DNA of 64,000 nt from Apium graveolens (GCF_009905375.1 NC_133652.1:120301797-120365796), one strand, 5' to 3'; shown: positions 34,200 through 45,824, counted from the first letter of the stretch. Numbers and translations are program-made. Notes: generated by a model from the sequence alone, not told the origin.

Positions 34200-35767
34200 T
34201 TATAGTTTTAAAAACTATTAATCGAATAAGGTTTATTCGATAACTTTATATTATTTAATGAATATTATTTGAATATTCATTCGAGGACTTATGACTCTGT
34301 TTATTATATTTATTGATTATTAATTGAATATTCATTTGAGGATGTATGACTCCTTTATTTTATTTAATGAATATTATTTATAATATTCATTCGAGGTATT
34401 ATGACTCCGCTTATTACTGAAATATATTCTTTATTTTATTAAAGAATAAGGTGTCAATAATCAAACTTATTTTCGATTATTCAAATAAAGATAGTACTTT
34501 CATGTAAGTATATCTTTGGTTATTTAATATCCATTTCAAGTATAAGTTTTAAAACTTCTACTTCGATTATTTTTATAAGGATTATCTTTATGAGAATATT
34601 ATTTAAATAATAATATTCAGATATTTTCTAATATATCGGGACTGATTTATTTTAATAAATCAGCAGTACTCCAAACATTCTTAAAAATGTTTTCGAGTCT
34701 TCAAAATGATTTTTAAAGTTAGAGTGGACCCCAAAACTCATTTTTTTATATTTAAGATCTTCCTTTCAAAGGGGATTTAAATACTCACTCAAAACCTGGG
34801 GGATCCAGCTCTGTGGTGCATTTTACATTCGCAACGTGGTTGTTGTTTTGAGAAAACAAATGAATTGATTACTTACCCAATGTTCGGGAAGTAAGTCCAT
34901 CTAATTGAGTCGGCATAAGCGACAGGCCGGGGTACGGTCTATCAAAGTGTAAGTGGCTGGGTGGCAGTCCATCAACGCGTAAGAGGCCGGGTGGCGGTCC
35001 AGCACAAGGTCCTTATGTGGCCAGGGTGATGACCGGTGGGGGATTCATCCATCTACTAGTAGGAAAGGTTACTTAATGGGTATCTTTGCCTGATCAGCAA
35101 GATATCAGGTTTATGCCAAAATTCTTTTATTTCCAAATTCATTGGATATTATAACTCTGGTCATACTTTACATGACAGAGATTTTCTGGAAATGTATGAG
35201 ATATATATATATGGATATATATCAGGACTTAATGAAGTATCTCGTAACTTCATTATTTATAATGATATTTCAAAGATTCAATCTATTCAAGTCTTATAGT
35301 CTCATCTGGGTGATGAACTTTGAAACTGATTATAACTTGAACGGTGGTAGTTCAAGTAGTATTCGGATATAAGTATATTGGAGTATCTTGTAACTTCATC
35401 TTTTAAACTTATATCTAGTAAATGATTATCTTATGCATGACAAAGATTTTCAGAAAAACATTGAGACAAGGTTAGATATATGAGATCACCTTGTAACGAT
35501 ATTTTTATACAGTTATAAACTGGAACTCTGTGTATATTATGCATGGAAGAGGACTTCCAAGATTTTGAAAAGTATATATACATATATACTGAATATTTTG
35601 CGACTTGGTCGCGTTAAGATATCAACTTGGTTCATTTCTTCTTGACCAAGACTTTCATGAGTACTATAAGAATGCTCATATATTGTAAATCACTATACAT
35701 ATTATTTTGGTGGGCTTGTTGCTCACCCTTGCTTTCTTCTTTCATCACACAACATCAGATAGACAAG

Positions 35768-35920
35768 ATGAACAGGACCAAGCTCCCAATTCGCGAGCGG
35801 ATAGGAAACGTTCCGCAGTTTCCTATAGGCGTTGATGTCGCTGTAGCTGAGGTAGGAACTACCAATAGGCTAGGCTTTCAACTTTTGATGTACCAGATTA
35901 AGTATATTTATGAATTGTAA
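35768..35920 (+). CDS. LTR small ORF, diverged copy (50 aa)
   Basis: ATG in GACAAGATGAAC. The peptide begins MNRTKLPIRERIGNVPQFP at the position equivalent to 20140. Relative to that copy it keeps R, K, R and the G.VP..P pattern and has the H3-like R-T-K at positions 2-4. The downstream part is diverged but open. The two LTRs differ widely here in nucleotides while the frame stays open. Coding is unproven. Confidence 0.3.
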   Translation: MNRTKLPIRERIGNVPQFPIGVDVAVAEVGTTNRLGFQLLMYQIKYIYEL

Positions 35921-36163
35921 TAATGGCAAAGAAATGTAAATTTATTCAGAAACCTTTTTAAGGTGTATTGGCATATAATTGTGGAATAAAACGACTTGTG
36001 ATTATTTTTGGATATTCATCTCTGAGACTATAACTTGTGGTGTGTGTGTTTATTGTGGGGTCACAGTACAGAGTAGTTGATTGTTTATTAAGATTGGGTG
36101 TTATTAAGGGAAATGGAACTCGTGACAACCCGGATCCCCGACCCCGGATTTGGGGGTGTTACA

Positions 36164-38568
36164 ATTCACTTCTCAATGGATTCTGTACAGACAAAGGGAT
36201 TACCAGACAATTTTCAGCTGCTAGAACCCCTCAGCAAAATGGAGTGGTAGAAAGGAAGAATCGTACATTGATTGAAGCTGCAAGAATGATGTTAAGTGAA
36301 TCAGGTCTTCCAATGTACTTTTGGGCTGAAGCTGTCAATACTACATGTTATACTCAGAATCGAACTCTAATCAACAAAGACTTCATGAAAACTCCTTATG
36401 AGATTTTGAATGAACGGAAACCTTCTATCAAATACTTTCATGTATTTGGTGCCAGATGCTTTGTGCTCAAGGATGGAGATGATCGTCGTGGTAAATTTGA
36501 GGCAAAGGCATATGAGGGTATTTTTGTTGGATATGGAAGAAGATCATACAGGGTGTATATCATTGATCAACACAAAGTAACTGAAAGTGTCAATATTACA
36601 TTTGATGACACTAAACTCCCTATTATCCAAACTGAAGATCCTTCTGAGAAACTGAAGTTTGATGACATGTCAGATTCGGAATCAGAACATGATCAAGAAC
36701 CTGAGGTTGTTGCTGGTGAAGAACCTGTTAATCATGATGATATTCAAGGTAGTGATGATGAAAACTTTGGCAACAATAAAGATACCACTGCTATTGACGG
36801 AGAATCTTCAAGTCAACATGGCAACAACTCAGGGGGAGATGCTGAAGGATCAACTAGTAGAACACAACATCCCAATGAATTTCAAGGCGAATCATCAAGA
36901 TCAAATCTTCCAAGACAGACTGTCTGGAATAAAGCTCATCCTTTTGAGTTGATTATTGGTGATCCAGATATTGGAGTCAGAACTAGACGTGCTACTCAAA
37001 ATAAGTGTCTGTTCTCAGGATTTCTTTCTGAGATGGAACCTAAGAAGATTGAGGAAGCACTGACTGGTCCATATTGGGTGATTGTTATGCAAGATGAACT
37101 CAATCAGTTTGAACATCAACAAGTCTGGAAACTGGTACCTAGACCTACACACAAGAAAGCTGTTGGTACTCGGTGGGTATTCAGGAATAAACTAGATGAA
37201 GATGGTGTGGTTACAAGAAACAAAACAAGACTGGTAGCTAAAGGGTATTCTCAAGCTGAAGGCATTGATTATGATGAAACCTATGCTCCAGTGGCTAGAC
37301 TAGAGGCCATCAGGATATTTCTAGCATTTGCAGCATTCTCTAACTTTAAAGTTTATCAAATGGATGTCAAGAGTGCCTTTCTGAATGGAAAGCTGGATGA
37401 AGAGGTATATGTAGAGCAACCTCCTGGTTTTGAAGATCCAGATCATTTGGATTTTGTCTACTTTCTTTTCAAGGCTATCTATGGACTCAAACAGTCTCCG
37501 AAAAAATGGTATGACACTCTCTCTGAATTTCTTATTGAAAATAGCTTTATTAGAGGAGTCATAGACAAAACTCTCTTTTCTAAAAAGCATAAGAATGATA
37601 CTATATTAGTCCAAGTCTATGTGGATGATATAATATTTGGGTCTACTAATGATAATCTCTGTAAGAGATTTTCTAAGTTAATGCACAGCAAATTTGAAAT
37701 GAGCATGATGGGAGAGCTGAAGTTCTTTCTTGGATTACAAGTAAATCAAAGGTTAGATGGAACTTTTATTTGTCAATCCAAGTATCTCAAGGAACTCCTC
37801 AAAAAGTATAATCTAGAGGATTCTGCATCAGCAAGGACTCCGTCAACTACAGCTGTCAAGCTTGGACCATGTGAAAACTCCATTAAGGTAGATGTCACAA
37901 GCTACAGAGGTATGATTGGCTCGTTACTCTATCTTACTGCAAGTAGACCAGATATTATGTATGCTACATGCTTATGTGCAAGGTTCCAAGCGGATCCTAG
38001 AGATATTCATCTCGTTGCTGTTAAACGAATCTTAAGATATTTTAAGGGAACACCAACTCTAGGTATTTGGTACCCTAAAGAATCTGGTTTTAACCTTGTT
38101 AGATATGCAGATTCAGATTACGCAGGAAGTGTTGTTGATAGGAAAAGCACCTCAGGGAGTTGTCAATTCCTAGGTAGCAGACTAGTCTCATGGTACAGCA
38201 AGAAACAGCCAACAGTTTCAAATTTAACGGCCGAGGCTGAATATATTGCTGCTAGAAGCTGCTGTGCTCAGATCTTGTGGATTAGGAATCAGCTACGGGA
38301 CTATGGCTCTGTATTGAACAAAATACCTATTCTATGTGACAATACAAGTGCAATAGCCATCACCAACAACCCTGTGCAGCATACAAGGACCAAGCACATT
38401 GACATCAGGTTTCATTTTATTAGAGAGCACGTCATGAATGGTACTGTTGAACTATTTTTTGTTCCAACAGAAGAACAAATAGCAGATATTGTCACTAAAC
38501 CTCTTGATGAATCCACATTTACCAAATTAGTTGGTAAATTGGGTATGTTGAATAGCTTTAGTGATTAA
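36164..38568 (+). pseudogene. pol: Element C integrase C-half, RT and RNase H (open)
   Basis: About 800 open codons with no stop. Integrase: [20 protein letters not shown] (catalytic Glu), [26 protein letters not shown]. After an acidic, S/N-rich linker comes [44 protein letters not shown], and the catalytic YVDD box near 37618-37629. RNase [35 protein letters not shown], ending MLNSFSD. The frame is open from a GTG at 36037 inside the LTR, but the homologous protein begins at the insertion. This is the best-preserved enzyme block in the window, though cut off from its own 5' half. Confidence 0.9.
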
Positions 38569-39918
38569 ACTTGTGAATATCTGAAATCTGTTCTTGAGTG
38601 AATTTACAAATGAATTTTTCATAAATGAAAAATTCATTTGCAAATTTATTTTATCATTTTCCATAATTTCTTGCTTATTTCTATGTAAGTTTTTATTATC
38701 TTATCTTATTTATTTATTCAACTTGTTAATTTTAATGTCTCAGAATATTTTATTTTCTGTAAAAATATTTTTCTATGAATTTTATTTGCTAAAATTCAAA
38801 AGAAATCTATTTTTGGACTGAAAATATAATTATCTCTGAAATATTTTAACTGTGTAAATATTTTCTGCCATATCTATATTAGTATTTATTGTAGTTTTCT
38901 GTAATTTTTTTTAATATGTTCTGTTTTTGTTAAAAACTGTTTATATTTGGTTTATATAATATATATATATATATATATATATTTGTTTGTGTTAATTTGA
39001 TACTTGAATGACAATCGGCAAGACAATTGAAATTGTCTTGTTGAAAGTCATTTCAGTATATTTGTATAAATATTTAATTTATTTTATACTAGAATGACAA
39101 TCGGCAAGACAATTGAAATTGTCTTGCTGAAAGTCATTCCAGTACATATAAGTGTTTATTTTTAATTCAGTTTAATTTTATAACTGGCAAGACAATCGGT
39201 ATGACTATTGATTGTCATGCCAGTAATAAAATTAATATCATATATTTTTTGTTTTATTTTATACTGGTATGACAATCGGTATGACTATCAGATTGTCATA
39301 CCAGTTATATTATTACTATGTTTTTTTTGTTTTTTTTGTTTTCTCAATTTGCCTGGTATGACAATCGGGAAGACAATCGGTATGATTTTCCTCGATTGTC
39401 ATACCAGTTGTCTACTTAACGTCTTTTTGTTTTGTAAAATCAAACAGTTCTTTTGTTTTTCAAAATTCTAACAATTTCTTTTTTTCTCTCTCTTATTTCA
39501 CTCTCTCTCTCTCTATTCGATCATAATCAACCTACATCACAGCAACTGTCTTCCTTGCTCGAGTTTTTACTCAGCAAACAAAACTTCACTCCTGTTATAT
39601 ACATACACGTATATACATACAGAAGTGCTGTCGATTTTGTGTTAAAACTATTTCACTTCATTTTTTCTTTCTTTTCCTCTCTTCAAAATCAGTTTGTGTT
39701 TGTTTGATTTTGGGAATTTCTATTTAATTTTGTTTGGTGTCTTGTGCATTTTTCAGATCTTGTGTTGAGAGTTAAGAACTTTAACGAGATATATTACCTT
39801 CTAAATTTTTCGGATATAATTGATTTAATTCGAATTATTAAATTAATTTAATTAATTCGAATTTTCTTAATATTACTCTTAAAATTCTGAAAGTGTGTGT
39901 CTTATTATTTTTTTAAAA
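38569..39918 (+). other. Element C spacer between pol and downstream ORF
   Basis: About 1.35 kb, very T-rich, with a (TA)n run at about 38958-38981, a five-hairpin array (39007-39406) and CT-rich tracts near 39480-39520. No credible coding frame. Confidence 0.7.
39007..39406. repeat. Five-hairpin array, GACAATCGG type
   Basis: Hairpins at 39007-39053, 39089-39142, 39184-39223, 39264-39304 and 39353-39406. The last two have perfect arms of 14 and 15 bp (CTGGTATGACAATC pairing with GATTGTCATACCAG). The first two share an inner stem CAAGACAATT/AATTGTCTTG. Loops differ. The repeat word recurs in the 5' LTR at 28670-28825. Confidence 0.88.
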
Positions 39919-41799
39919 ATGGCTCTCAATTTCCAAATTGTTTCGCATAATCTTGTTGGTTATTTTAATCCAGATAAATGTGATGTGGAAAAATTTAAGC
40001 CGTGGATTAGATTTTTAAATGACCATTCGATTGTTAGCTCTGCTATTAAATCAAATGTGATTTTAAATGTTGATCTACTCAGACTGATTTGCACAACCTC
40101 TACTGTGGCCGATGATTTTAAATCTTTTTCATTCACCATGGCAAACACACAGTATGTGGTTGATGAAACAGTCGTCAATCGAGCGTTAAATTTTCCATTG
40201 GACAATTTCTGTAATTTGCCCTCTGAAAATGATATTTCAAACTTTTTCCATGCTATTCACTATCAGGGGGTGATTAATTTAACCAAATTATCTAAATCCA
40301 ATTTGGCTTCTGAATGGGACATTTTCTTCGATACACTTTCTAAAGTGTTTGCCAACTGCACTAAATCCAACTTTCACAACATCACTTCCATTCTGCAGTA
40401 TATTGGTCTTGCGGTTATTTTCAATCAAAGGATCAGTTTTGGCAAACTACTTTTACCCATTCTTCTGAGACGTCTCACTACTGCTTTACGTGATCATTCT
40501 ACAAATCATAGGGTTTCTTGCTACTACGCTCGTTTCCTCATGCTCATAGCAGAACATCTTATCTCACCTGAGCATAAAGCTCTTTTTGCTAACTCTTCAG
40601 TAACCGAACCCCCTCCAGTGAGCAAACAGATTTACACTCGCCAAGACACAACCTTCAAATTCATGCAAGTTCCAGTACTTGTATCTGCTTTCATGGCCAC
40701 TTATATTCCTTTACCTATCTTCAATCTTCCCAGTCATGAACAGCAAGCTCAACCTCCAGTGGTTCAAACCACCCAGGCTCAAACATCAGATGCTCTTCCT
40801 CTGCAGGTAATAATTCCTCAAACTCAAACTATTCCTACTTTAGTTCAAAGACCCCCAGTGGTTGATAGGATTGACCATGAAGTTGTAGAACCACAGCTTC
40901 AATCCCAGGTCATAGAGCCAAACAAAGAGTCACAACCTATCTCAACCTCTCCCCCACTGTCTAAAATGTTGCCTAGAAGGTTAGTAGGAAGTAGTATGTT
41001 GTTGGATGTGAATGAACCCTCAGCTCTGCCTCCTCCCAAGAAAAGAAGAACATTTATTGAGGCATCTGAAAGCCCATTCTTGTCCTTCCAACAGGACATG
41101 GACTTTGATATGGCCAGTGAACAGTTACTAGAGACATTCTATCAACAGGATGAATCTATTGAAATTTGTCATAGGGCCATGACATCCTGTACTGAGTCAA
41201 GCACAATTCCATTACTCATAATGGAAGCATACAGACCAGTAGATGATACTCAGGACACGGAGCGAGGAGTGCACATTGAGTCGGTTACAGTGCCTGCCAT
41301 AGTTACGGCAGAAGAGCAGTCACATGCTTCTGAGGGAAAATCTGACTCTCAGCCACCTTTAATAGAGTCATTTTCTCCCCTCTCAGACCCAACACCTCTG
41401 GCTCTCTCACGGGATTCTCCACTCGCAGATTTATCTGGAGAAAGTGGAGGGCAACTCGGTCAATCTATCCCTGAAGCAATTAGGACATATATTTCACATG
41501 AAAAGATAGGTTTGACTGAGGATTGGGACTCGCGAATTCCCATTGCACCACCACTGACCTCTCTTGAAGAGGCTAGGGTGATTTTAAATGCAGGTACAGA
41601 AGATCAGCATCAGGAAGACTCCTCACGAGCAACTATATTGAGAGATACACAAGCACGTGAGTTAAGTGAATTAAACAGGAGAGATATTCAGGTGAGCGCA
41701 CACACAGACACAAACACTGAAAATCTGTTAGCTCAAATTGCTGATCTCAAGGAACAACTTGCAAAAAGTCAGGCTGAAGCTAAATCATTCAAAGCATAA
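39919..41799 (+). CDS. Sirevirus downstream ORF ('envelope-like'), 626 aa
   Basis: ATG 39919 (AAAAATGGCT context) opens an uninterrupted frame. An upstream in-frame GTG at 39895 is unlikely to matter. Residues ~1-250 form a compact domain (GYFNPDKCDVEKFKPWIRFL; VVNRALNFP; YYARFLMLIAEHLI) resembling the plant-transposon domain found in ORFs after pol in Sireviruses. The middle is P/Q/S-rich with a basic PPPKKRRTF motif that could act in nuclear import. The last ~30 residues are a coiled coil (LLAQIADLKEQLAKSQAEAK). No signal peptide or clear transmembrane helix is visible, so a membrane envelope role is doubtful. Element E has a broken counterpart. The stop codon lies at the junction with element E, so the true C-terminus may be missing. 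Confidence 0.75.
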   Translation: MALNFQIVSHNLVGYFNPDKCDVEKFKPWIRFLNDHSIVSSAIKSNVILNVDLLRLICTTSTVADDFKSFSFTMANTQYVVDETVVNRALNFPLDNFCNLPSENDISNFFHAIHYQGVINLTKLSKSNLASEWDIFFDTLSKVFANCTKSNFHNITSILQYIGLAVIFNQRISFGKLLLPILLRRLTTALRDHSTNHRVSCYYARFLMLIAEHLISPEHKALFANSSVTEPPPVSKQIYTRQDTTFKFMQVPVLVSAFMATYIPLPIFNLPSHEQQAQPPVVQTTQAQTSDALPLQVIIPQTQTIPTLVQRPPVVDRIDHEVVEPQLQSQVIEPNKESQPISTSPPLSKMLPRRLVGSSMLLDVNEPSALPPPKKRRTFIEASESPFLSFQQDMDFDMASEQLLETFYQQDESIEICHRAMTSCTESSTIPLLIMEAYRPVDDTQDTERGVHIESVTVPAIVTAEEQSHASEGKSDSQPPLIESFSPLSDPTPLALSRDSPLADLSGESGGQLGQSIPEAIRTYISHEKIGLTEDWDSRIPIAPPLTSLEEARVILNAGTEDQHQEDSSRATILRDTQARELSELNRRDIQVSAHTDTNTENLLAQIADLKEQLAKSQAEAKSFKA

Positions 41800-42410
41800 T
41801 ACACATTCTTACCTCTTTTATTTAACTCTCCCTATTTAAAACCTAACTCAAATAAAACAAGGTCACTAAAATTAAAATACTCATCTGTAACTAGCATGTA
41901 GAGCATGTTAAGCATGGAAATATTCACTGAATCAAAATAACTGATTTTTCCTGAGAAAACCTTTGTAACTACATCACACATAAAACTCTATTCTTTCCTA
42001 AGACCCATTCTCCTAATATCACTCATTTTAGAAGTAGGAAGTGCATTGTTCATGGAATTTAGCATATTGATTATATCAGTGTCCATGTGTGGTGAGGTCA
42101 CATTGTCATCTAGAATTTTGAAACATACTTTTATCACATCACTATTGATACAGAATTCTTAACCTTTAATGGTCAGTGTGATGGTCTTATCTGTAGAGTT
42201 GTAGGTAGCAGTGGTCTACATCTCTTCAACAACTTCACAGAAGATTGTGGGTGATTCCAGCATGGCATAATTGAGCTTGCAATTCTTCACAAAGTCCATC
42301 ATCTTATGATAGTCACCAGATTGCTGAATACCCATGTTCACTAGCGCAGTGAAATTGTTCTTCTCATAAATGAACCCAGTTTAAGACATAATCTTTACAA
42401 CAGGTGCCAT
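41800..42410 (-). pseudogene. Element E downstream ORF remnant
   Basis: Minus strand from ATG 42410: MAPVVKIMS, then after a stop TGFIYEKNNFTALVNMGIQQ, DYHKMMDFVKNCKLNYAML, SMNNALPTSKMSDIRRMGL. The remnant ends near GKNVYYA, parallel to YYARFLMLI of element C. Several in-frame stops. It is cut at about 41795-41800, where element C begins. Confidence 0.65.
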
Positions 42411-42932
42411 TGTTAGAGAATAAGAGCTTGAAGAGAAAGAGAGTAAGTGCTTTGAGAGAGAATGAAATTAGAGCAGTTGAATTTGAGAATGATAAAAGAA
42501 AAGCGATTGAAATGAAATAAACTTTTATACTATCTCAAAAATAACTGAAAAAAATAATAAAGTAAAATAAAGTAACCAATAGAAATTGCCTAAAATAGCC
42601 GTTTAAAAATAAACTGTAAAAATTCCACCCATTATTCGTCGTGTTATACTTACAAACTGTAAGTATACTCGATGGATAATGTATAGGGAATTAACGGCTG
42701 AGATTAAGATAATTCGACGGATGAGGATAAACTGTTATTCGTCGAGACATAAAATATTCCAGAAAAATAATTGATTTTTATTAGCAAGTAGTATTCCGAT
42801 GGATAATCAAACTCGATGGATAAAGAGCATCCGTCGAGATGTAAATTTTGACTTAGCCAAGATTTTATCCAAGACTGAAAAATCAATTAAATTTCTGGCT
42901 GCATCTCAACTTACAAATTAACTCATATAGAT
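42411..42932 (-). other. Element E spacer with TCGACGGAT hairpins
   Basis: Non-coding spacer after pol. Hairpins: 42631-42680 (about 22 imperfect bp with a perfect TATACTTAC inner stem), 42714-42745 (TCGACGGAT with ATTCGTCGA) and 42812-42838 (CTCGATGGAT with ATCCGTCGAG, one G-U). The position is equivalent to the hairpin array of element C, with an unrelated motif. Confidence 0.8.
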
Positions 42933-44408
42933 TTAAGAGTAATTAAGCATACCTAACTCACTTACCAACCTTGAAAAGATGGATTCATCCAGTGGCTTGG
43001 TAAAGATATCTGCAAGCTGCTTCTCACTTGGAACAAAATGTAGTTCCACAGTACCATTCATTACATGTTCCCTTATGAAGTGGTACTTGATATCTATGTG
43101 CTTTGTCCTTGAATATTGTACTGGATTTCAAGTGATGGCAATTGCACTTATGTTATCACGGAAAATAGGAATCCTCACAACTTGTAAACCATAGTCTAGC
43201 AATTGATTCTTCATCCATAAAATCTGTGCACAGCAACTACCAGCAGCAATATATTTATCTTCAGCTGTAGAAGTAGAAACTGAATTTTGCTTTTTACTGA
43301 ACCAGGACACAAGCTTGTTTCCTAGAAATTGACAGGTTCCTGCTGTACTTTTTCTGTCAATTCTACAACCTGCATAATCTGCATCTGAATAACCAGTTAT
43401 ATCAAAACCAGAATCTCTAGGGTACCAAATGCCAAGTTTTGGTGTTCCCTTGAGATATCTGAAAATTCTCTTAATAGCTATTAAGTGAGATTCTCTAGGA
43501 TCAGCCTGAAATCTAGCACATAAACATGTAGTAAACATTATATCTGGCCTACTAGCTGTTAAGTACAGAAGTGAGCTAACCATGCCTCTATAACTTGAAA
43601 TATCCACAGACTTTTCAGTAGTGTTTAATTCAAGCTTAGTTGCAGTGGCCATGGGAGTTTTTGCAGATGTGCAATCCACTAGATCAAACTTCTTTAAAAG
43701 ATCAAAAATGTATTTAGTTTGACTAATGAATATTCCATCAATAACTTGCTTAACTTGTAAACCAAGAAAGTAAGTCAGTTCTCCCATCATACTCATTTCA
43801 TACTTACTTTGCATCAGTTTGGAAAACTTTTTACAAAGTTTCTCATCTGTAGAGCCAAAAATAATATCATCTACATAAATTTGAACAAGTATACTAGAGC
43901 CATTAACATTTCTGAAAAATAAAGTTTTATCTACAGTACCTCTTGTGAAGTGATTTTCCAAAAGGAATTTTGATAAAGTATCATACCAGGCTCTAGGTGC
44001 TTGCTTCAGTCCATAAAGTGCTTTCAAAAGATAATAGACATGATCTGGAAAATTTGGATCTTCAAAACCAGGAGGTTGACTGACATGGACTTTTTCCTCT
44101 AAATCTCCATTTAGAAAGTCACTTTTGACATCCATTTAATAGACTTTAAAATTGGCATGGGCTGCATAGGCTAAGAAGATTCTGATGGCTTCAAGTCTTG
44201 TAACAGGAGTAAATGTTTCATCAAAATCTATACCTTCTTGTTGACAATAGCCCTTAGCAACCAATCTAGCTTTGTTCCTGACTACTATGCCATTTTCATC
44301 CATCTTGTTTCTGAATACCCATTTGGTGTCTATTGGATTCTTTCCTTTAGGCTTGGGCACCAGCTTCCATACATTATTCCTTTCAAATTGGTTTAGATCC
44401 TCCTGCAT
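42933..44408 (-). pseudogene. pol: Element E RT and RNase H
   Basis: Minus strand. RT opens with [20 protein letters not shown] and [22 protein letters not shown] at 44136-44138 replaces the residue before MDVKSDFLNG, where element C has Gln. Then GLKQAPRAWYDTLSK and the catalytic [11 protein letters not shown]. RNase H: GYSDADYAGCRIDRKSTAGT, AEDKYIAAGSCCAQ. A stop at about 43125 (element C has Asn-Asn-Pro here) precedes [17 protein letters not shown]. The end is MLNYS with TAA at 42933-42935. Two stops in ~490 codons. Confidence 0.88.
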
Positions 44409-45824
44409 AGCTAAAATTCAATCAGGATCCAACAAAGCTTCTTCTACCTTCTTTGGCTCTTCCTTGGAAAGAAAGCTACTGTATAGATATTCTTCTTGAG
44501 TTGCTCTCCTTGTTTGAACTCTAAAGGAAACATCACCAATAATAAGCCCAAAGGGGTGATCTTTTGTCCATTTTCTTTGTTGAGGTAGATTAGCTCTTGA
44601 TGAAGAAACCTCATTGTTGTCTTGATGTGTGATTGAGTTTTGATTGTTAGAAACTCCCCCTGAGTTTATGGATCTTTGATTTGAGAAAGGGGAACTTTCT
44701 ATAGGTGATCTATCTTGACTTCCTGCTCCTTTTCATAACCCGACGGATGGTGAATTTTGAGTATCGACGGATGAAGTTGGTTGTCTCCCGACGGATAACG
44801 CAGATTGCCTCCTGACGAATGAAGCATTATGCAACTCGATAGATGTTGAGTTTTATGCTTCATTGGTAGTAGATTTATCTGCATTATCCTTAGACACTGT
44901 TTCTTGATCACTTTCATCATCACTGTCATCACTAACCATCTCCACATTGTCAAATTTGAGGCTCTCATGGTAATCTCCATCTTTCAGTCCTTCAATCTTT
45001 TTATCATGAAACACAACATGTATTGATTCCACAACAATGTTGGTTCTTAGATTGTAGACTCTATATGCTTTACCAACAGCATATCCAACAAAAATTCCTT
45101 CATCTGCTTTAGCATCAAACTTCCCATTTTGATCAGTTTGATTTCTCAGAATATAGCATTTGCAGCCAAAGACATGAAGAAAATTTAGAGTTGGCTTCTT
45201 ATTCTTGAACAATTGATAGGGAGTCATGCATCTTGCTTGATTAACCAGAGAAATATTCTGAGTGTAGCATGCAATATTTACAGCTTCAGCCCAGAAATAG
45301 GTTGGCAGTTTAGATTCTTCAAGCATTGTCCTTACAGCTTCAATAAGTGATCTGTTCTTCCTTTCCACTACTCCATTCTGTTGTGGAGTCCTTGCTGCTG
45401 AAAACTCATGCAGAATCCCATTTTCCTCACAAAATGCTCTCATGACAGAATTCTTGAACTTAGTTTCATTGTCACTCCTGATTCTTCTGACCTTGAAATC
45501 AGGATGATTATTGACCTGCCTTATGTGATTGATGATGATTTCACTAGCCTCATCTTTAGACTTTAGGAAATATGTCCAAGAGAACTTTGAGAAATCATCT
45601 ACAATTACTAGGAAAAATATTTTCCTTGAGATGGACAACACATTGACTGGTCCAAACAAATCCATGTGAAGCAGTTGCAAAGGCTCTTCAATTGTTGAAT
45701 CAAGTTTCTTCCTGAATGATGCTTTAATCCGCTTCCCTTTTTGGCAGGCATCACACAATCCATCTTTAGAAAACTCCACTAGAGGAATGCCTCTTACCAA
45801 TTCTTTCTTTACTAGCTCATTCAT
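44409..45824 (-). pseudogene. pol: Element E integrase and linker
   Basis: Minus strand: CDACQKGKRIKAS (CX2C of the zinc region), LHMDLFGPVN (Asp), RSDNETKFKN (Asp; the usual G of DNG is E), [20 protein letters not shown] (Glu), FLHVFGCKCYI, DEGIFVGYAVGK. The 323-codon open stretch ends at a stop near 44853. The linker to RT then carries ACGGAT-type repeats in its coding phase, giving serine/valine-rich peptide units (e.g. SALSVGRQPTSSVD). Another stop lies near 44415. Confidence 0.85.

Larger units (their letters stand above)
32086..36163 (+). mobile_element. Solo gypsy LTR (4078 bp), TSD ATTCA
   Basis: Starts TGTAATAACCCC and ends TTGGGGGTGTTACA, the element A LTR family. Flanked by the exact 5-bp duplication ATTCA (32081-32085 and 36164-36168). 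No internal gypsy sequence remains, so it is a product of LTR-LTR recombination. It is inserted in integrase of element C between the second Asp and the Glu region, and the pol phase resumes exactly when one duplication copy is discounted. Confidence 0.95.
28044..41799 (+). mobile_element. Element C: Sirevirus-type Ty1/copia, 3' LTR missing
   Basis: Order: 5' LTR (28044-29293), iMet primer site, gag with zinc knuckle and coiled coil, protease, integrase, RT, RNase H, ~1.35 kb spacer with hairpins, then a 626-codon ORF. A long ORF after pol together with this gag type marks the Sirevirus (Maximus/SIRE) lineage. A solo gypsy LTR splits integrase. At 41799 the element ends abruptly against element E in inverted orientation. 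Confidence 0.85.

Noticed and set aside
36037..36163. Pol frame open from inside the solo LTR, suggesting an LTR-pol fusion protein
   Set aside because: The frame begins at GTG, not ATG, and the LTR portion has no protein-like character; it is simply open by chance before the pol sequence at 36164.
39007..39406. CRISPR-like regular spacing of short repeats
   Set aside because: Units are palindromes of differing length with no constant spacer, inside a plant retrotransposon.
39919..41799. Calling the ORF a true viral envelope glycoprotein
   Set aside because: No signal peptide, no clear transmembrane helix and no cysteine-rich ectodomain can be seen; only its position matches.
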